From assembly GCA_949987565.1 (NCBI GenBank), contig OX465111.1, positions 646,001 to 710,000 on the forward strand: DNA of 64,000 nucleotides, written 5' to 3'. This DNA is from Luidia sarsii (Eukaryota > Echinodermata > Asteroidea > Paxillosida > Luidiidae). Both the position numbers and the translations under genes were made by a program. The notes below the pieces were generated by a model. That model searched no databases. It had not been told where the DNA came from and saw only the letters and a program-made list of their open reading frames with translations. This document shows, piece after piece, positions 22,587 to 35,405 of this stretch (the first letter of the stretch is position 1; each line of letters opens with the position of its first letter).

Positions 22587-25500
22587 AAGAGAATGCTAGA
22601 TATAGAGGGAGATATATTGAGAATGAGGGGAGAGAGGATCTTGATGGAGGGAGAGACAGTTACTGGGAAGTGTGGGAACACTAGCCAAAAAGGGAAAGAC
22701 TGTCTTTTTGTACCAAAAACTATGTCAATGGTTTGAATGGTTTTGTGTGAATTTTGCTGATGCGTCTAATTTGTTCTCCATGACATTGAACCATTCAAAC
22801 TGAGTCAGAACTGATGAGAAATTTCATCTCTGACAGTACATTCATTGAAGTCATTTCATTTCCTAATTTTCCTGTTCAGAATTCAATCTGCGTATATGTT
22901 ATCCATACACGTACATCACCGATTAAAAACGCAATACTATGGATTGATCGCTGGTGGATAATGAGTATACAGCCTTGATCCTAGCAAAGGACAGTAGAAT
23001 ATGTATCTGTAATTAATTCATGTACCTGTAATCAATTCATGTACCTGTAATTAATTCATGTACCTGTAAATAATTCATGTACCGGTAAATAATTCATGTA
23101 CTGGTAAATAATTCATGTACCTGTAAATAATTCATGTACCTGTAATGAATTCATGTACCTGTAAATAATTCATGTACCGGTAAATAATTCATGTACCTAT
23201 AAATAATTCATGTACCTGTAAATAATTCATGTACGGGTAAATAATTCATGTACAGCTAAATAATTCATGTACCGGTAAATAATTCATGTACCTGTAAATA
23301 ATTCATGTACAGGTGTAAATAATTCATGTACCTGTAAATAATTCATGTACCGGTAAATAATTCATGTACCGGTAAATAATTCATGTATCTGTAATTAATT
23401 CATGTACCGGTAAATAATTCATGTACCGGTAAATAATTCATGTACCCGTAATAAATTCATGTACCTGTAATTAATTTATGTAACCTGCCCTTCCATTTGA
23501 TCTCACCCTGCCAACTTTCCTCTTTGTCCTTGGTTTCTTATCCGTGTCCTATTCTGTTCACTCTCCCCCCCCCCTCCTTCTTGTACATGTATCTGTTTTG
23601 TCCTTGTCACTTTGAGAAAGGTCGTGCTAGGATTGAAACGTCAGGCCCATTAGATTTTGTAATTAATTCTGTGATATGCATGTTAATTGGAACCACACTC
23701 ACCACAGTCTGTGTGTTACCCATCACTGTGGGCTGCTACCAGTCAACAAACCCATTAAAATGAAAAGCAGTTGTAAAGGAATATATGCCCACCAATGGCC
23801 CAAGGAAAGTAGAAATGATTCGTGTCCCTGCACTGTATAGTGAGCTACAGATGTTGCAAACAGCTTTACTGACTAAAGTGACAAATAGTGGACAAAGTCT
23901 GTACCTACTTGTAGAGTGCTGGATGTTTCCATCCTAGCTCTACCTTTGAGAAAGGTCCTGCTAGGATGGCTAACTAGCACCTTAGATGTTTTAGAGAATT
24001 TTATGTGTTGTTTTTTCTTTCCCAAATTGGTAACTTGTCGCTCTGGTTTTGTGAAAGGCTGTGCTACGATCGAAACATCAAGCACTCTATTTTCTGAGAT
24101 TTTCCCTACGATTTTTTTGTACAAGTGAGCCTGACAGTATCAGAGCAATGAGACTGAATGAATCACTCTCTCCAGGTCCATGTGCATTTAGTCATGAGCT
24201 GCAGAGAATTCTAGCAACATGTGGAATCACAGTCCTGCAATTTGGTTTATCTGATTCTCTCTCTTCTTATTTCCTTTGCCAAATTTTGAAAAAAATCCTG
24301 ACCAGAAAATCCCTGACTGACCTTGTGCTTTCTTTTCTGGTGCACGCTTTTCCCATTGAGTCCAAATGGTGGTTTAGTTTTTTGCCCCGTGGACCTGTTA
24401 TTGAGGGGAGGGAGAGAGAGAGAAGGGGGAGAGGGGAGGGGTAGGGAGAGAGGGGAAAGAGAGAGGGAGGGATGGAGGGTGGAAGGGAGAGGGAGAGAAA
24501 AGGGGGGGGGGAGAGGGAGGGAGAAACTAAAGGGGGAGAGAGGGAGAGAGAGGAGAGGAGGGGATGGAGAGGGAGAGAGGGAGAGGGAGAGAGAAAGGGG
24601 AGAGAGAGAGGGAGAAAGGGGAGGAGAGGGAGAGAGAAAGGGGAGAGAGGGAGGGAGAAAGGGGGAGAGAGGGAGAGAGAAAGGGGGAGAGAGGGAGAGA
24701 GAAAGGGGGAGAGAGGGAGAGAGAGGAGAGGAGGGGATGGAGAGGGAGAGAAAAAGTGGGGAGAGAGAGGGGGTAGAGAGAGGGAGAGAGAGGGGGTAGA
24801 GAGGGAGAGAGAGGGGGTGGGGGAGAGAGAGCTAGGGAAAACAGTTCTATTGAATGAAACCCCTGCTGCCATGTATGTATTCTTTCAGCAGTTCAGGGTC
24901 AGCCCATTCTCTGCAGCATTGAGCAAGCCCACTGAGCTTCAAGCACGTGTACCGGTAGATTTGGATTGGGTTGGGTTTTTCAATGAGCTTCAAGCACGTG
25001 TATCAGTAGATTTGGGTTGGGGTTTTTCAATGCAAATGCATTTGAACTTTTGAAGGTTGGCCGATTCGACTGAAAATAGTAATGATGAAGAAAATCTTGC
25101 TGTTCATGATTTTAAGTTTTCTAAAAGTGTCATGGCCAAAGCCTTGTATTGGTCCCAATACTGTCCCGAAGCCTAAGATTACAGTGTGTTTAATTTTTAA
25201 TTCATTATTATTATTTTTTTGGGGGGGAAGTTGGTTATCATGATTTTCAATATCAGAGTAGCATTTTCTAAAAGCACCCAGACAATTCTGGCAGTCAAGC
25301 CCTCATGAGTGAGCCAAAAACACACCAAAAAGGTGCGTGGAAAATGGGACCAATGTGCAATACTCCCTAAAAATAGATCTCTCTCAATTGGCATATCATT
25401 GCCTAGTACCCATTTAGAGTGATCTGACTGTGGGGGGTACGATCGCACTCAATTTTCTGCCCCATTTGGACGTGCTGCCCTCCCCCCCCCAAAAAAAAAA

Positions 25501-27980
25501 TCACAGAAGTTTAAATAATAATTTGCTGTTGATCGTTGCTGTTGAATCCCTTCACCCGTGAAATCCGGCTTTTTTTTTTTTTCATACATTTATTCACCCC
25601 CTGTGGGTGATCGTGGCGCTTGTTCCGTCCAACTCGGCAAATCCAATAACGACGCGCCAGGATATCCCCGCGCCTGACCGGAGCTAGCAGCTCTATTGAT
25701 CAGATCTCCATTGATTGCAGGCACCGGCATTTCAGGCTTGGGCTTTCTGGCGGGTTTTTTGGGTGTTTTTTTTTTTTTTTTTTGGCGTTCCTTCACATCG
25801 GTTGCCTGCCAGGTATTTTAGGCTGCTGGGACACGTTCGTGCCTGGCATACACGCATTCCTCCACACTCTTGAGCTTCCTGAATCCTGAATGCCAAACCT
25901 CAAACCATCACAAAGACATCCGCTCCCGATTTTAGAATAACATCTTAGCAACGGCAGTACATCTATTTTTGGGGTGGTGTGTTGAATATTACAATTTTTT
26001 AGTAAATTTGGATGCGTACACGTACATGTACCTGGTCATAAATGGAAATTTTGCAAATTGACTGTTAAAAATATTTTAGTGATTGCTGAAATAAAGTAAA
26101 CAAAAAATTACTCCCATCCATTAATTTAATGGGGAAGAACATTTCATTGGTGTGGGTTTTGATTAGAAGCACACAATTACATGTACGTCATAAATTTTGA
26201 GGGACCTTATGTTTCCTACCAGGTCCTTTTTCAAAGGCAAAATGACAACCTAGGCACACATGGATTGGACGGGGGAGAGTGATTAGGACACAGATGACAG
26301 ACATACATGTAGGATGAAGAGGGGAGGTGGTAGACAGACTAGGATGATATACAAAGGAAGAGCAGAGTAGGGGTCAGTAAGCAAAGGGGAAAAGATCAAA
26401 GAGAGAATTGAACACAAAGAAGGTTTATTGGTAAAACACACAAATGTTTCATACTGCTTACTGACTGAAATGACCAAACTGCAAATATCAAAAATTAGGA
26501 GCGTCTGACATTTCAGTCCATGCAGAAGAAGATTGGACGGGATTGAGACCTCTCTAACCATTGCGCTCCATTACCATCTGAGCTATCAATGACGGCCTTC
26601 CCAAACAGTCAAACTAGTCTTTGTTTCTCTTGAATTAAATTCAAGTATTAACATGATTGTACACTACAAGTACTTTGTAATTGTACTACCGTAGTTATCT
26701 TGCAACCATGTATAACTGTCCGATTGTTTGTCTGTGTGTTTTGCTTCTTGTCTCCTCTTTCTGGTCTGTTTGTTTGTCCGGTGTCTGTCTTGCTTTAATC
26801 TGATTCACGATGCCCTCCATGTTTTTTTGGCCCAGTACTATGTAGATGACCTTCGTGAGGCCTTCGTTGTGGATAACATCTGGCCCAGCGTTCAGGCCAA
26901 CTGCCTATACGAGGACCGCTACCTGATGGGCACCGCCCTCGCTAGGCCACAGATTGCCAAGGGACTGGTGCAGTGCGCACTCAAGGAGCGCGCTCAGTAC
27001 ATCTCCCATGGTGCCACAGGAAAGGTACGTCTGTAGATTGGGTTTTTGTTTCTAGTCATAAGGTTTAGTCCACAATGGCTCTAGAAAGATGACCAAAATA
27101 TTGCAGAGTGCGTACTAACTAAAAAGACCTTAATACAGATTGTAAAAAAGGTCAGAATGGCAGATCTACTACTGTCAAACGGAAATGACTACAATGCTGA
27201 CTCTTAGGTATGCGTTTGTGTTGTGAAATTTGAGGCTATGGGATTTTCATTCAGTGTGATGTACGGTTTGTTCCACTGTACATTGTATGTGTGCTTCTAG
27301 CTATGGATTCTTTTGTTCATGTAGTCTCTTTTCCTTGGCAATGCACAGGGGAATGACCAAGTTCGTCTGGAGCTGTCCTCGTATGCTCTCTACCCAGAAG
27401 TTGAGGTAGGTACAGAGAAAGAATCCTGATGGATTGGTCCCATTGGGTCTGTGCAGGAAAGAGCTCATGTAAACATGGCAAGGAAAATTTGGAACCCGAG
27501 ACCTGTGGTGTAACATACCAGCGCTCTTACTATCTGAGCTATCCAGCCCTTAGATGGTGGCCTTCACAAATAGTCGAGTATCTTTGCAGGCTTAGGGGGG
27601 GGGGGCGCCAGTCAGAAGCAATTCAACCATTAACTGCCATATATCTCCAGGGATCATGCCTCCACTTTCATTCAGATGCAAACAACCAATTGTTGTAAAC
27701 CAGGCTACAGCAGCTCAGGGATCACACAAAGTGGGTGCAGCTTTTTGTCAATTGAAGTCAAACAAATGAAGGAAAACCCGACCAGTGAACTTTTGAACAA
27801 ATGGATTTTTATCCAACTGAACGAGGCAGATGTTGGTTGTTTGGTGGACCATTACTGAAATGACTGGCTTGGGGCCTGTGTGTGGAGTGGCCCGGAGTGT
27901 GAGCCCTTCCATTGCTGCACACTGAAGATATTACAGACCAATGCCAAATACGGCTCCACTCATTTTATAGGTGATTGAAG

Positions 27981-28024
<44 letters not shown>

Positions 28025-31000
28025 TTTTTTTATTGATTTTTTTTTATTTTTTTAGGGGGGGTTAGTTTGTGAATTGATTGTTTGGATGATGATCCTGTCT
28101 TTCAGATCATCGCCCCCTGGAAAATGCCTGAGTTCTACAATCGCTTCCAGGGACGCAATGACCTGTTTGAGTACGCCAAGGCACGCAACATCCCCCTGTC
28201 TATCACTCCCAAGCAACCATGGAGCATGGATGCAAACCTGATGCATATCAGCTATGAGTCTGGTATTCTGGAGGACCCTATGGTAAATGCTCTCTTCCCT
28301 GACCCTGCCCCTGACCCTGCCCCTGACCCTGCCCCTGACCCTGACCCTGTCCCTGTCCCTGACCCTGACCCTGACCCTGACCCTGCCCCTGCCCCTGTCC
28401 CTGACCCTGCCCCTGACCCTGCCCCTGGCCCTGGCCCTGTCCCTGACCCTGACCCTGACCTTGTCCCTGACCCTTACCCTCTCCCTCTCCCTCTCCCTCT
28501 CCCTTTCCCTTTCCCTGCCCATGTCCCTGCCCCTGCCCCTGACCCTGACCCTTACCCTCTCCCTCTCCCTCTCCCTCTCCCTCTCCCTTTCCCTGCCCCT
28601 CTCCCTCTCCCTCTCCCTCTCCCTCTCCCTCTCCCTCTCCCTCTCCCTCTCCCTTTCCCTTTCCCTGCCCATGTCCCTGCCCCTGCCCCTGACCCTGACC
28701 CTGACCCTTACCCTCTCCCCCTCCCTCTCCCTCTCCCTTTCCCTTTCCCTGCCCATGTTCCTGTCCCTGTCCCTGACCCTTACCGACCCTCTCCCTCTCC
28801 CATGTAGGCTAATCCATGTGCTCACTGTGATGGCAAAACATATGGTGCAGTTCGGTGCTCTTTGTGGTTTTCTCCTTCAGTATTTAATGGGATTTTTACG
28901 GGCAGGGATTAAAGCATTAATGTTAATGGGCACATCTGCCAGAGCTGCTTGTTCAGACAGGTTAAGAGCTGCTGTAATTGTACATTATGCAGGTATTCTC
29001 AGTCAAAGGGAAGGAAAACTGCTGTCTTTTTTTGTGAGTCATGTGTGAGAGAACAAGTACTTGGCCATGAGAGACAAATTTACTTGTTGGATTTAAACAT
29101 TGGCATTTAAACATTAAACTCAATGGCTTTTTTTCTCCTCAGACGGAGGCCCCAGACGACCTTTACCAGATGACTGTGGACCCCAAGACTGCTCCCAATG
29201 AATCGGATAAACTAGAGATAGAATTCAAGAGAGGTAGGCATCACTCTCACTCATGTTGCTGTTGTTGTTGGTTCTTTTACCGTTGTTGTTACTGTTGCGT
29301 GTTGCTGTTGTTGTTACTGTTACTGCTGTTGCTGTTGTTGTTGTTGCTGTTGTTGTTGTTGTTGCTGTTGTTGTTGCTGTTACTGTTGCTTTTACTGTTG
29401 TTGCTGTTACTGTTGTTGGTATTGTTGGCTTTGTTGCTGTTGTTGTACTGTCATTATCGTTGTTGCTGATCTGCATTCTTGTATCACTTCTAGTTATTGA
29501 AAGCACGGACCTTGTGTCCATTAAACTCGTCTATGTACGAAGGTTTGCTATAACGTCATATGGAAATATCTCTTCTAGCCTGAGATGACCTGAAAAAGAT
29601 TTGTGAGCTGAACCACACCTCTTCCCAAATGAGATAAAACTGTTCTACATGCGAGTAGCCTTAATTGAAATCAACTAACTAGAGTCTGTCTGTCAAAGGT
29701 CCATTGGACCAGCGATGACTTTAGTTTAGAGAAATTGAATCCCAGCACAGCCATCATTTTGACAAGGGACATAGACTGCACACAGCCTGCACACACAGCC
29801 ACCCAAACATACCAGACATACAGACACAACCCACCCACACACACACAGAAGAAATGAATGTGTTTATGCTAGCATGCACTGGACATGGTCAGTTCCGTAA
29901 ACCACACGTTGATGCCCAAACTTGAGCTGCCTCCCACTCTGCCTCTCCGTTTTGATCCCCCACCTCGCAGGCGTCCCGGTGAGAGTGAAGAACCTCGGTG
30001 ATGGCACCGAGGAGATCAAACCTCTGCAGATGTACTTGTACCTCAACAAGATAGGGTGAGGCTCACCACTTTTCCTTCCGCTGCGTTTTGTGAGTTTGAG
30101 GGACCATCGCACTGATGATTTGCACAGTCAATGAGTTTGGTGTACTGTGGATGTGCCAGTGTGATATTTCCAGAAGTCACAAATTTGATTGGGAATGGGT
30201 GTATAGCACTGATGATGTATGAGTAGTGATGATGCAATGTGCCAGTCATAAGACAGCAATGTTTATCTCTTTTGTGGCTCCATTTCATCACTTTGAATGC
30301 AGAGGCAAGCATGGTGTGGGTCGCTCCGATATCGTCGAGAACCGCTTCATTGGAATGAAGAGTCGTGGTAAGCATTAACAGCAAACAATTCCTCATTCAT
30401 ATCTACGGCCGTTTTGGAAATGAAGGCTTAGGCTCGGGCTCAGGCTTCGTCTTCGTCTGACAAAACCTGGAAATCCAGGTTGTGGTTTGTTTCCGAATCT
30501 GAAGGTTTGTTGGCTTGATAGGTACAGAGTATTCACTGAGAAACTGGGGCCAAAGGATTGTTTTTTAGATGGCTGTGATGGTATTAACAAGTAAGATAAA
30601 TATGACCGAAGCCTAAGCCGGAGCCTAAGCCTTCATTTCGAAAACGGCCTATGTATGGCAAGGAGTGCAACCTGGCATCAGACATCTGTGTGGCTTGTTG
30701 TCATGCTTCACAGTGCTAACCTCTAATCTTTTGCCCAATACAGAGTTAGAACGTTGTGATAGCTCTGTATTGGGCAAAGACTATGGAGAGACCAGTATGA
30801 ATGTATACAGTCACTTTGCCGGACAATGTAAAGTGAAGTGCTTCACCCTATACCTAAATGTTGCCAACCTGTACTAAATTATTGATTACGTGTTTCTGCA
30901 TTGTTAATTTTATACTTTATCTTTTGTAACATGATTGTATTGTATTGTATTAATTCACAGTGCATTTTGTAAACGAGTTGCAACATTCAAATAAATGTCC

Positions 31001-33918
31001 AAGTAATAATAGTAATGGTATCAGAACTTAATGCTTGCAACATTTTTTTTTTTGTATTTACTTCATGATTTATATTCTATTTTTTTTTTTTTTGACAAGG
31101 TGTGTACGAGTGTCCTGGTGGGCAGATCTTGCTGATAGCTCATCTTGACATTGAGAATATCACCATGGACAAGGTGCGTGTCCCAAACTCTCCTATTAGT
31201 CAACAAAAACATCAATCCAAACCTGGCTCCAGATATCTGCAAGGCTTTAGTCACGAAAAAAAAAAAATCATTCCAGAATGTAGTCACCAACCAAAGTTCC
31301 ACTTGTATTTCATGCTGAACACCCAATACTAGACTGTAAGTCAGGTACAATGAGCGTCCAATTCATCTGGTAACTGTCAAGTCACACCTGGAGTCTAGGT
31401 ACTAGACTTGGTCTTTCAAGAAGATTTGGGCAGGTATTCTACTGATGTCACTTCATGAGATGTGAGGTTTTGTACAACCCTCTCTGTCTGTTATATTTGT
31501 TCACAGGCTGTGCGTAGGATCAAGCAAGGCTTGTCTCTGCGATTTTCTGAGCAAGTGTACGAAGGTAAGTTTCTCCTTTCATTTTGCGTCATAACTGACT
31601 GCTTCTAACTGACGCCCCCACTCTGGCAAAGCTAGTCGGCTGTGTGATCTCTGAGCTGCTGTAGCCAAATTTACAACAATTGGTTGTTTGCATCTGAATG
31701 AAAACAGGGGTGTGAACCCTGGAGATATACACCCGTGAATGGTTGAATGCTTATGATTGGCGCCCCACCCTGGTAAATAGTAGTTGACTATTTGGGAAGG
31801 CCACCATCTAAGGGCTGGATAGCTCAGATGGAAGAGCACTGGTGTGCCAAAGACTAGTTGACTATTAGGGAAGGGCACCATCTAAGGGCTGGATAGCTCA
31901 GATGGTAAGAGCGCTGGTGTGCCAAAGACTAGTTGACTATTAGGGAAGGGCACCATCTAAGGGCTGGATAGCTCAGATGGTAAGAGGACTGATATGCAGA
32001 ACCAGATATCTGGGATTCAAATCCCAGTCCAGTCAAAGTTTACTTTGCCATTTATCAATCAAGAAGAAAGCAGTGGCAAAAGACAATTGGGCTGGGCCTG
32101 GCTTTGAAGCCATGCCTCTGTGGTTACGTAGCAGTTAATGAGTGGATTTGAAACTGGAACGTTGTCTGTTCACAGGGTTCTGGTACAGCCCTGAGTGTGA
32201 GTTCACCCGCCACTGCATTGACAAGAGCCAGGAGAGTGTGGACGGCACCGTCATCCTGGAGATCTTCAAGGGCAACGTCATGGTCAAGGCACGCTCCTCA
32301 CAGAAGACCCTCTACAACGAGGAGCTTGTCAGGTAAGGAGGCTGATGCCATAACATGTTCCCATCACAGGACCCAGTCAGTGAACCTACAAAGAGAGCAG
32401 CACATTTAATGATTAGTGGTTCATTAACTATTCTCAGTACATGCAGTGTTTTCATATTGTACAGAGGTTTTTCACATGACGTCACCTAACCTCCAAAGGC
32501 TAATTATCTGCACGTCTGCAGGAGCGTTCAAATCCACGGAAGTGCATGCAAATATCGAATCAGAGTATTTCCATTGGACATTTGATGAATCAAAGTCGTT
32601 CGCGTTCCACGTACATCCACGTGATTTTAACGCTGACCGTCAAAAAGCATGTGACTGAAAAACCTCAATAGTCTCATTGTCTAGTGAATGGCTGACTTTG
32701 TGGAGGTTGTGAAGCAAATATTTGCTGGCTAGTGACTTCCTTTACGCAGGACTTACTTGAGGTCATATATAATTGTTATCGCTTAAGCCAAGAGAATAGG
32801 CATTGGAGTGATTTGCTATTTTCTCTGCCGTTCATTTTGCAGCATGAATCTGAAGGGCAATTATGAACCCGAGGATGCCCTGGGCTTCATCAAGGTCAAT
32901 GCTGTCAGGTAATGCATATTCATGCACTTCATGCATATTCATTGAATTAAGTAATTTTATGACAGCCTTTTAGTAGAATTGATTTATTCTTGCACATAAT
33001 TATACATGATACTCTCTGCCTTTGAGAAAGGTCCTGCTAGGATCGAAATGTCAGGCCCACTAAATTTTGAGATTTACACATGGCTGGACAATCTTCTAAG
33101 CACTGCCTTTTTCAATTCACAAACAACTGCTTCAGTTGAATAGAGGATTTGATTAAGGGGTTTATGCATTATTCATGTTCAGTATTCTAGATGGACCATT
33201 CTTTAAAGGCAAAGAAAGGAAGGGCTGGCTGGGATAAAAGCAGTTTACAATTTACACCATTTCTGTATGGAAAACAAACAAGCAAGCGAGCAAGCAATTG
33301 AGTGAGCAAGTAAGCAAGCGAGCAATTGAGTGAGCAAGCAAGCAAGCAATTGAGTAAGCAAGCAAGCAAGCAATTGAGTAAGCAAACGAGCAAGCGAGCA
33401 ATTGAGTATTAGCAAGTAAGCAAGCAATTGAGTGAGCAAGCAAGCAAGCGAGCAATTGAGTATTAGCAAGTAAGCAAGCAATTGAGTAAGCAAGTAAGCA
33501 AGCAATTGAGTGAGCAAGCAAGCAAGCGAGCAATTGAGTATTAGCAAGTAAGCAAGCAATTGAGTGAGCAAGCAAGCAAGCGAGCAATTGAGTATTAGCA
33601 AGTAAGCAAGCAATTGAGTGAGCAAGCAAGCAAGCGAGCAATTGAGTATTAGCAAGTAAGCAAGCAATTGAGTGAGCAAGCAAGCAAGCGAGCAATTGAG
33701 TGAGCAAGCAAGCAAGCGAGCAATTGAGTAAGCAAGCGAGCAAGCAATTGAGTGAGCAAGCAAGCAAACCATAATAACATACTTTGGCCCAACACTTTGT
33801 TTACTTTGTCATCTGAGAAAGGTCCTCCTTTGATTCAATTTTGTGTGTGTTTTTATCTGCCAGGCTGAAGGAGTACCGTCGCCTGCGTGACTCTGGGAAG
33901 GGTGCAGGAGATGCTTAG
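18026..33918 (+). CDS. ASS1: Argininosuccinate synthase (13 coding exons, complete)
   Basis: Cytosolic enzyme joining citrulline and aspartate with ATP to give argininosuccinate, in the urea cycle and arginine/NO synthesis. Coding exons: 18026-18163, 21046-21114, 26836-27024, 27349-27405, 28106-28282, 29143-29233, 29971-30055, 30303-30367, 31100-31173, 31507-31564, 32176-32332, 32843-32908, 33864-33918. All introns are GT-AG and the phases join into 1281 nt, 426 residues plus TAG (human is 412). The ATP-pyrophosphatase motif AYSGGLDTS is at residues 21-29. SHGATGKGNDQVR is at 125-137, WSMDENLMH-like WSMDANLMH in exon 5, and [22 protein letters not shown] in exons 7-8. The N-terminus is about 11 residues longer than the human one. 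An acceptor (CCCTCAG, exon from 18017) just before the ATG suggests a 5' UTR intron. Introns are full of repeats; no coding disruption is seen. The gene is followed head-to-tail by the V-ATPase gene. Confidence 0.97.
18172..18322. repeat. ATGCATCGTAA fold-back family copy directly after ASS1 exon 1
   Basis: Begins eight bases into intron 1 (CTGGGCTGGATTTCACAAAG) and ends GGTGAAATCGATACCTGG. Same structure as the copy at 2886. Confidence 0.8.
18928..19125. repeat. Dispersed repeat, ASS1 intron 1
   Basis: Contains GTGTGCAGCAATGGAAGGGC and AACCAACATCTGTCTCGTTC. An inverted copy lies at 27745-27945 in another ASS1 intron. Confidence 0.7.
21325..21470. repeat. GTCAGG fold-back family copy in ASS1 intron 2
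   Basis: The left arm starts at the full terminal sequence TTGCAAACTGCTTACTGAC and reaches TTTAGTGGGCCTGACG; the right arm is GTCCTGCTAGGATCAAAACG. Confidence 0.8.
22420..22640. repeat. GA-rich low-complexity tract
   Basis: Imperfect GAGA/GGAGA repeat in ASS1 intron 2. Confidence 0.85.
23008..23485. repeat. 19-bp minisatellite, about 25 copies
   Basis: Unit AATAATTCATGTACCTGTA, with frequent CCGG versus CCTG variants; ASS1 intron 2. Confidence 0.9.
24408..24835. repeat. GA-rich low-complexity tract
   Basis: About 430 bp of G/A only on the plus strand, with GGGAGAGA motifs. Long open frames across it are artefacts. Confidence 0.9.
26530..26650 (-). repeat. tRNA-like SINE copy
   Basis: The minus-oriented A-box segment (CCATCTGAGCTATC) and the CTAGTTTGACTG arm are visible. 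Confidence 0.55.
27480..27945 (-). repeat. tRNA-like SINE plus dispersed repeat in ASS1 intron 4
   Basis: 27500-27720 is a minus-oriented SINE (CTTACTATCTGAGCTATCCA, then its upstream arm). 27745-27945 is the inverted copy of the repeat at 18928. Confidence 0.65.
27976..28025. repeat. (GATT)n microsatellite
   Basis: About twelve GATT units in ASS1 intron 4. Confidence 0.9.
28294..28803. repeat. CCCTNN hexamer array after ASS1 exon 5
   Basis: About 85 six-base units of the form CCCTGA, CCCTGC, CCCTGT or CCCTCT, starting 12 bp after the donor. The ASS1 exon 5 frame stays open through it. Confidence 0.9.
29253..29462. repeat. (GTT/GCT)n trinucleotide tract
   Basis: About 200 bp of TTG/CTG/TTA triplets in ASS1 intron 6. 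Confidence 0.85.
30406..30652. repeat. Fold-back element, CTTCATTTCG family, copy 2 (ASS1 intron)
   Basis: Terminal inverted repeats GGCCGTTTTGGAAATGAAGG and its near complement CCTTCATTTCGAAAACGGCC, about 245 bp. Confidence 0.75.
30728..30780. other. Short perfect-stem hairpin
   Basis: TTTGCCCAATACAGAG and CTCTGTATTGGGCAAA separated by about 20 bp, in ASS1 intron 8. Confidence 0.7.
31600..32060 (+). repeat. tRNA-like SINE with three A-box units (ASS1 intron 10)
   Basis: Upstream SINE arm, then three tandem 75-bp units carrying TAGCTCAGATGG, then a single B-box end (GATTCAAATCCCAGTCC). This small case shows how the large arrays are built. Confidence 0.85.
33275..33768. repeat. AGCAAGCAATTGAG minisatellite with 54-bp higher-order unit
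   Basis: In the last ASS1 intron. AGCA/AGTA runs are separated by AATTGAG; the middle repeats in 54-bp blocks containing AATTGAGTATTAGCAAG. Confidence 0.9.
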
Positions 33919-35405
33919 CTGTCCTCCTCCACCTGCTTTGGTTTCATCCCTGTTTGCTGTGTGGCCAGGCTTGGCAGTGCGCTTAGTTGTTTGGACGTGG
34001 GCTTGTCTGGGCTGGAAGTTGTCTAGTCTTGGATTTTCAGCAACCACCCCCCCAAAAAAAAAAAAAAAAAAAAAAAAAAATTGGCCAGCTATTGCTAAGG
34101 AGGGCAGCGTTGATTAGAAAAGGTTGTGTTGCCCTTGCAGAAAATGAGAAAACCTAAAAGATTTATTAAGTTGTCAAAATTGTTCCGGGCATATTGCATT
34201 GGATCGCTGAGACGTTGATCCAGTTTCTTAGTCGTTCCTAATTTGTTGCACTCTTGTGATGTGATGGGCTTGAAATTACAAGTGAAAATACGGCATTCAA
34301 AATGTCATCCGAGCTAGAGACTGTTTTAGTCCTGAAATATTCAAGCCGAGGTGATAATACAGTCAAACTGAACTTGGTTAGAGGTTTATATTTTAGCTTC
34401 CAAAGATTTTGTGTTTAAGGGCCATCCTTTCTCTGAAATGACTCCAGGTGCTTTGTTATTTGATTGGCGGGATCATTAAAGGACTCATTGGCCTAGTACA
34501 AGGTTTAACTTGTGACTTATCACTTCCAGTCTTTTTGTTGTTACTATAGCAACAAAAGTGCATGCTTCGCTTGTTTTCACTAGTTGGTCTTATAAAGTGC
34601 TACCACTGGGTATATTGATCCTACCTTTGTAATTGAAATTATGAAAAATTGATCATTGCAAATTTATATTCTAGTTAGTCTTGTAAAGACCTACTGGTAA
34701 TAGAATTATATCAGCGAGAATGAAAACAGTTTTAGCTGCTTGCCTGAAAGAAACTGGTTTTATCTTCCTCTGTGAGAAGCAGACAGATTTGATTTCATTT
34801 TCACCAGCCGTCACCCCTTGGTGGACTTGTGTAGACTACTAGTCTTGTTCCATTTTTTAGTATTCAGAATTGGACTTTGATTATGCAGAATTGGACAATT
34901 CCTGAAGTATTTGTTAAAATCGGGAGAAATAATTTGTATTCCAAACACTGAATGCCAAGGGTGAGAATATTGACAGCCATGAGTCAGTCAATGCTTCAAA
35001 ACTCCATCTCTCTTAGTCAGATGTACATTCCGGTCAATGTTTGGGTAATGCCCATTGTAAGTGAAACTATCTTTGATCCCCAAGAGCAATTTAGAGACTA
35101 GTGTGTATTGTGAATGTGATTCCTAGAGCTACACACATGTGGTATGGGGAGTTAACCTCCACTTTCGAAGAGAACGCCGTTGATATTGAACAAGATCGGT
35201 GTATTCAATTCTACCGGGTTTTCTGTGTTTTGTCGCCTAGCGGTAACAGATGGCAAGAGTCACACTGCTTTTAGATTAGTTGATGTTTCATTTCGGTCTT
35301 TCACTGTTGCACCTTGTACCCTGTATTCCCTCTACTGTTATCACTGATACCCTTTTGTGATAGAAACTGAATAAAAAGCAATACAATAAAGACAACCAAA
35401 GCACT
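33919..35405 (+). other. ASS1: ASS1 3' UTR with two AATAAA signals
   Basis: About 1.45 kb of non-coding sequence follows the ASS1 stop. It contains a run of about 29 A at 34052-34080, which could cause internal oligo-dT priming. It ends at AATAAA (35370-35375) and a second AATAAA (35385-35390). The exact cleavage site is inferred. Confidence 0.7.
35370..35390 (+). terminator. Polyadenylation signals of ASS1
   Basis: Two AATAAA hexamers 15 bp apart, about 1.45 kb after the stop codon and about 680 bp before the next gene's ATG. Confidence 0.7.

Noticed and set aside
24267..25053. Glu/Arg/Gly-rich and Ser/Leu/Pro-rich open frames
   Set aside because: Translation of a GA-rich low-complexity tract.
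28052..29048. Arg-rich and Pro/Leu-rich long open frames
   Set aside because: Translation of the CCCTNN hexamer array in an ASS1 intron; only exon 5 (28106-28282) is real coding sequence.
33187..33772. Leu/Ala/Cys-rich open frames on minus, resembling membrane segments
   Set aside because: Translation of the AGCAAGCAATTGAG minisatellite in the last ASS1 intron.
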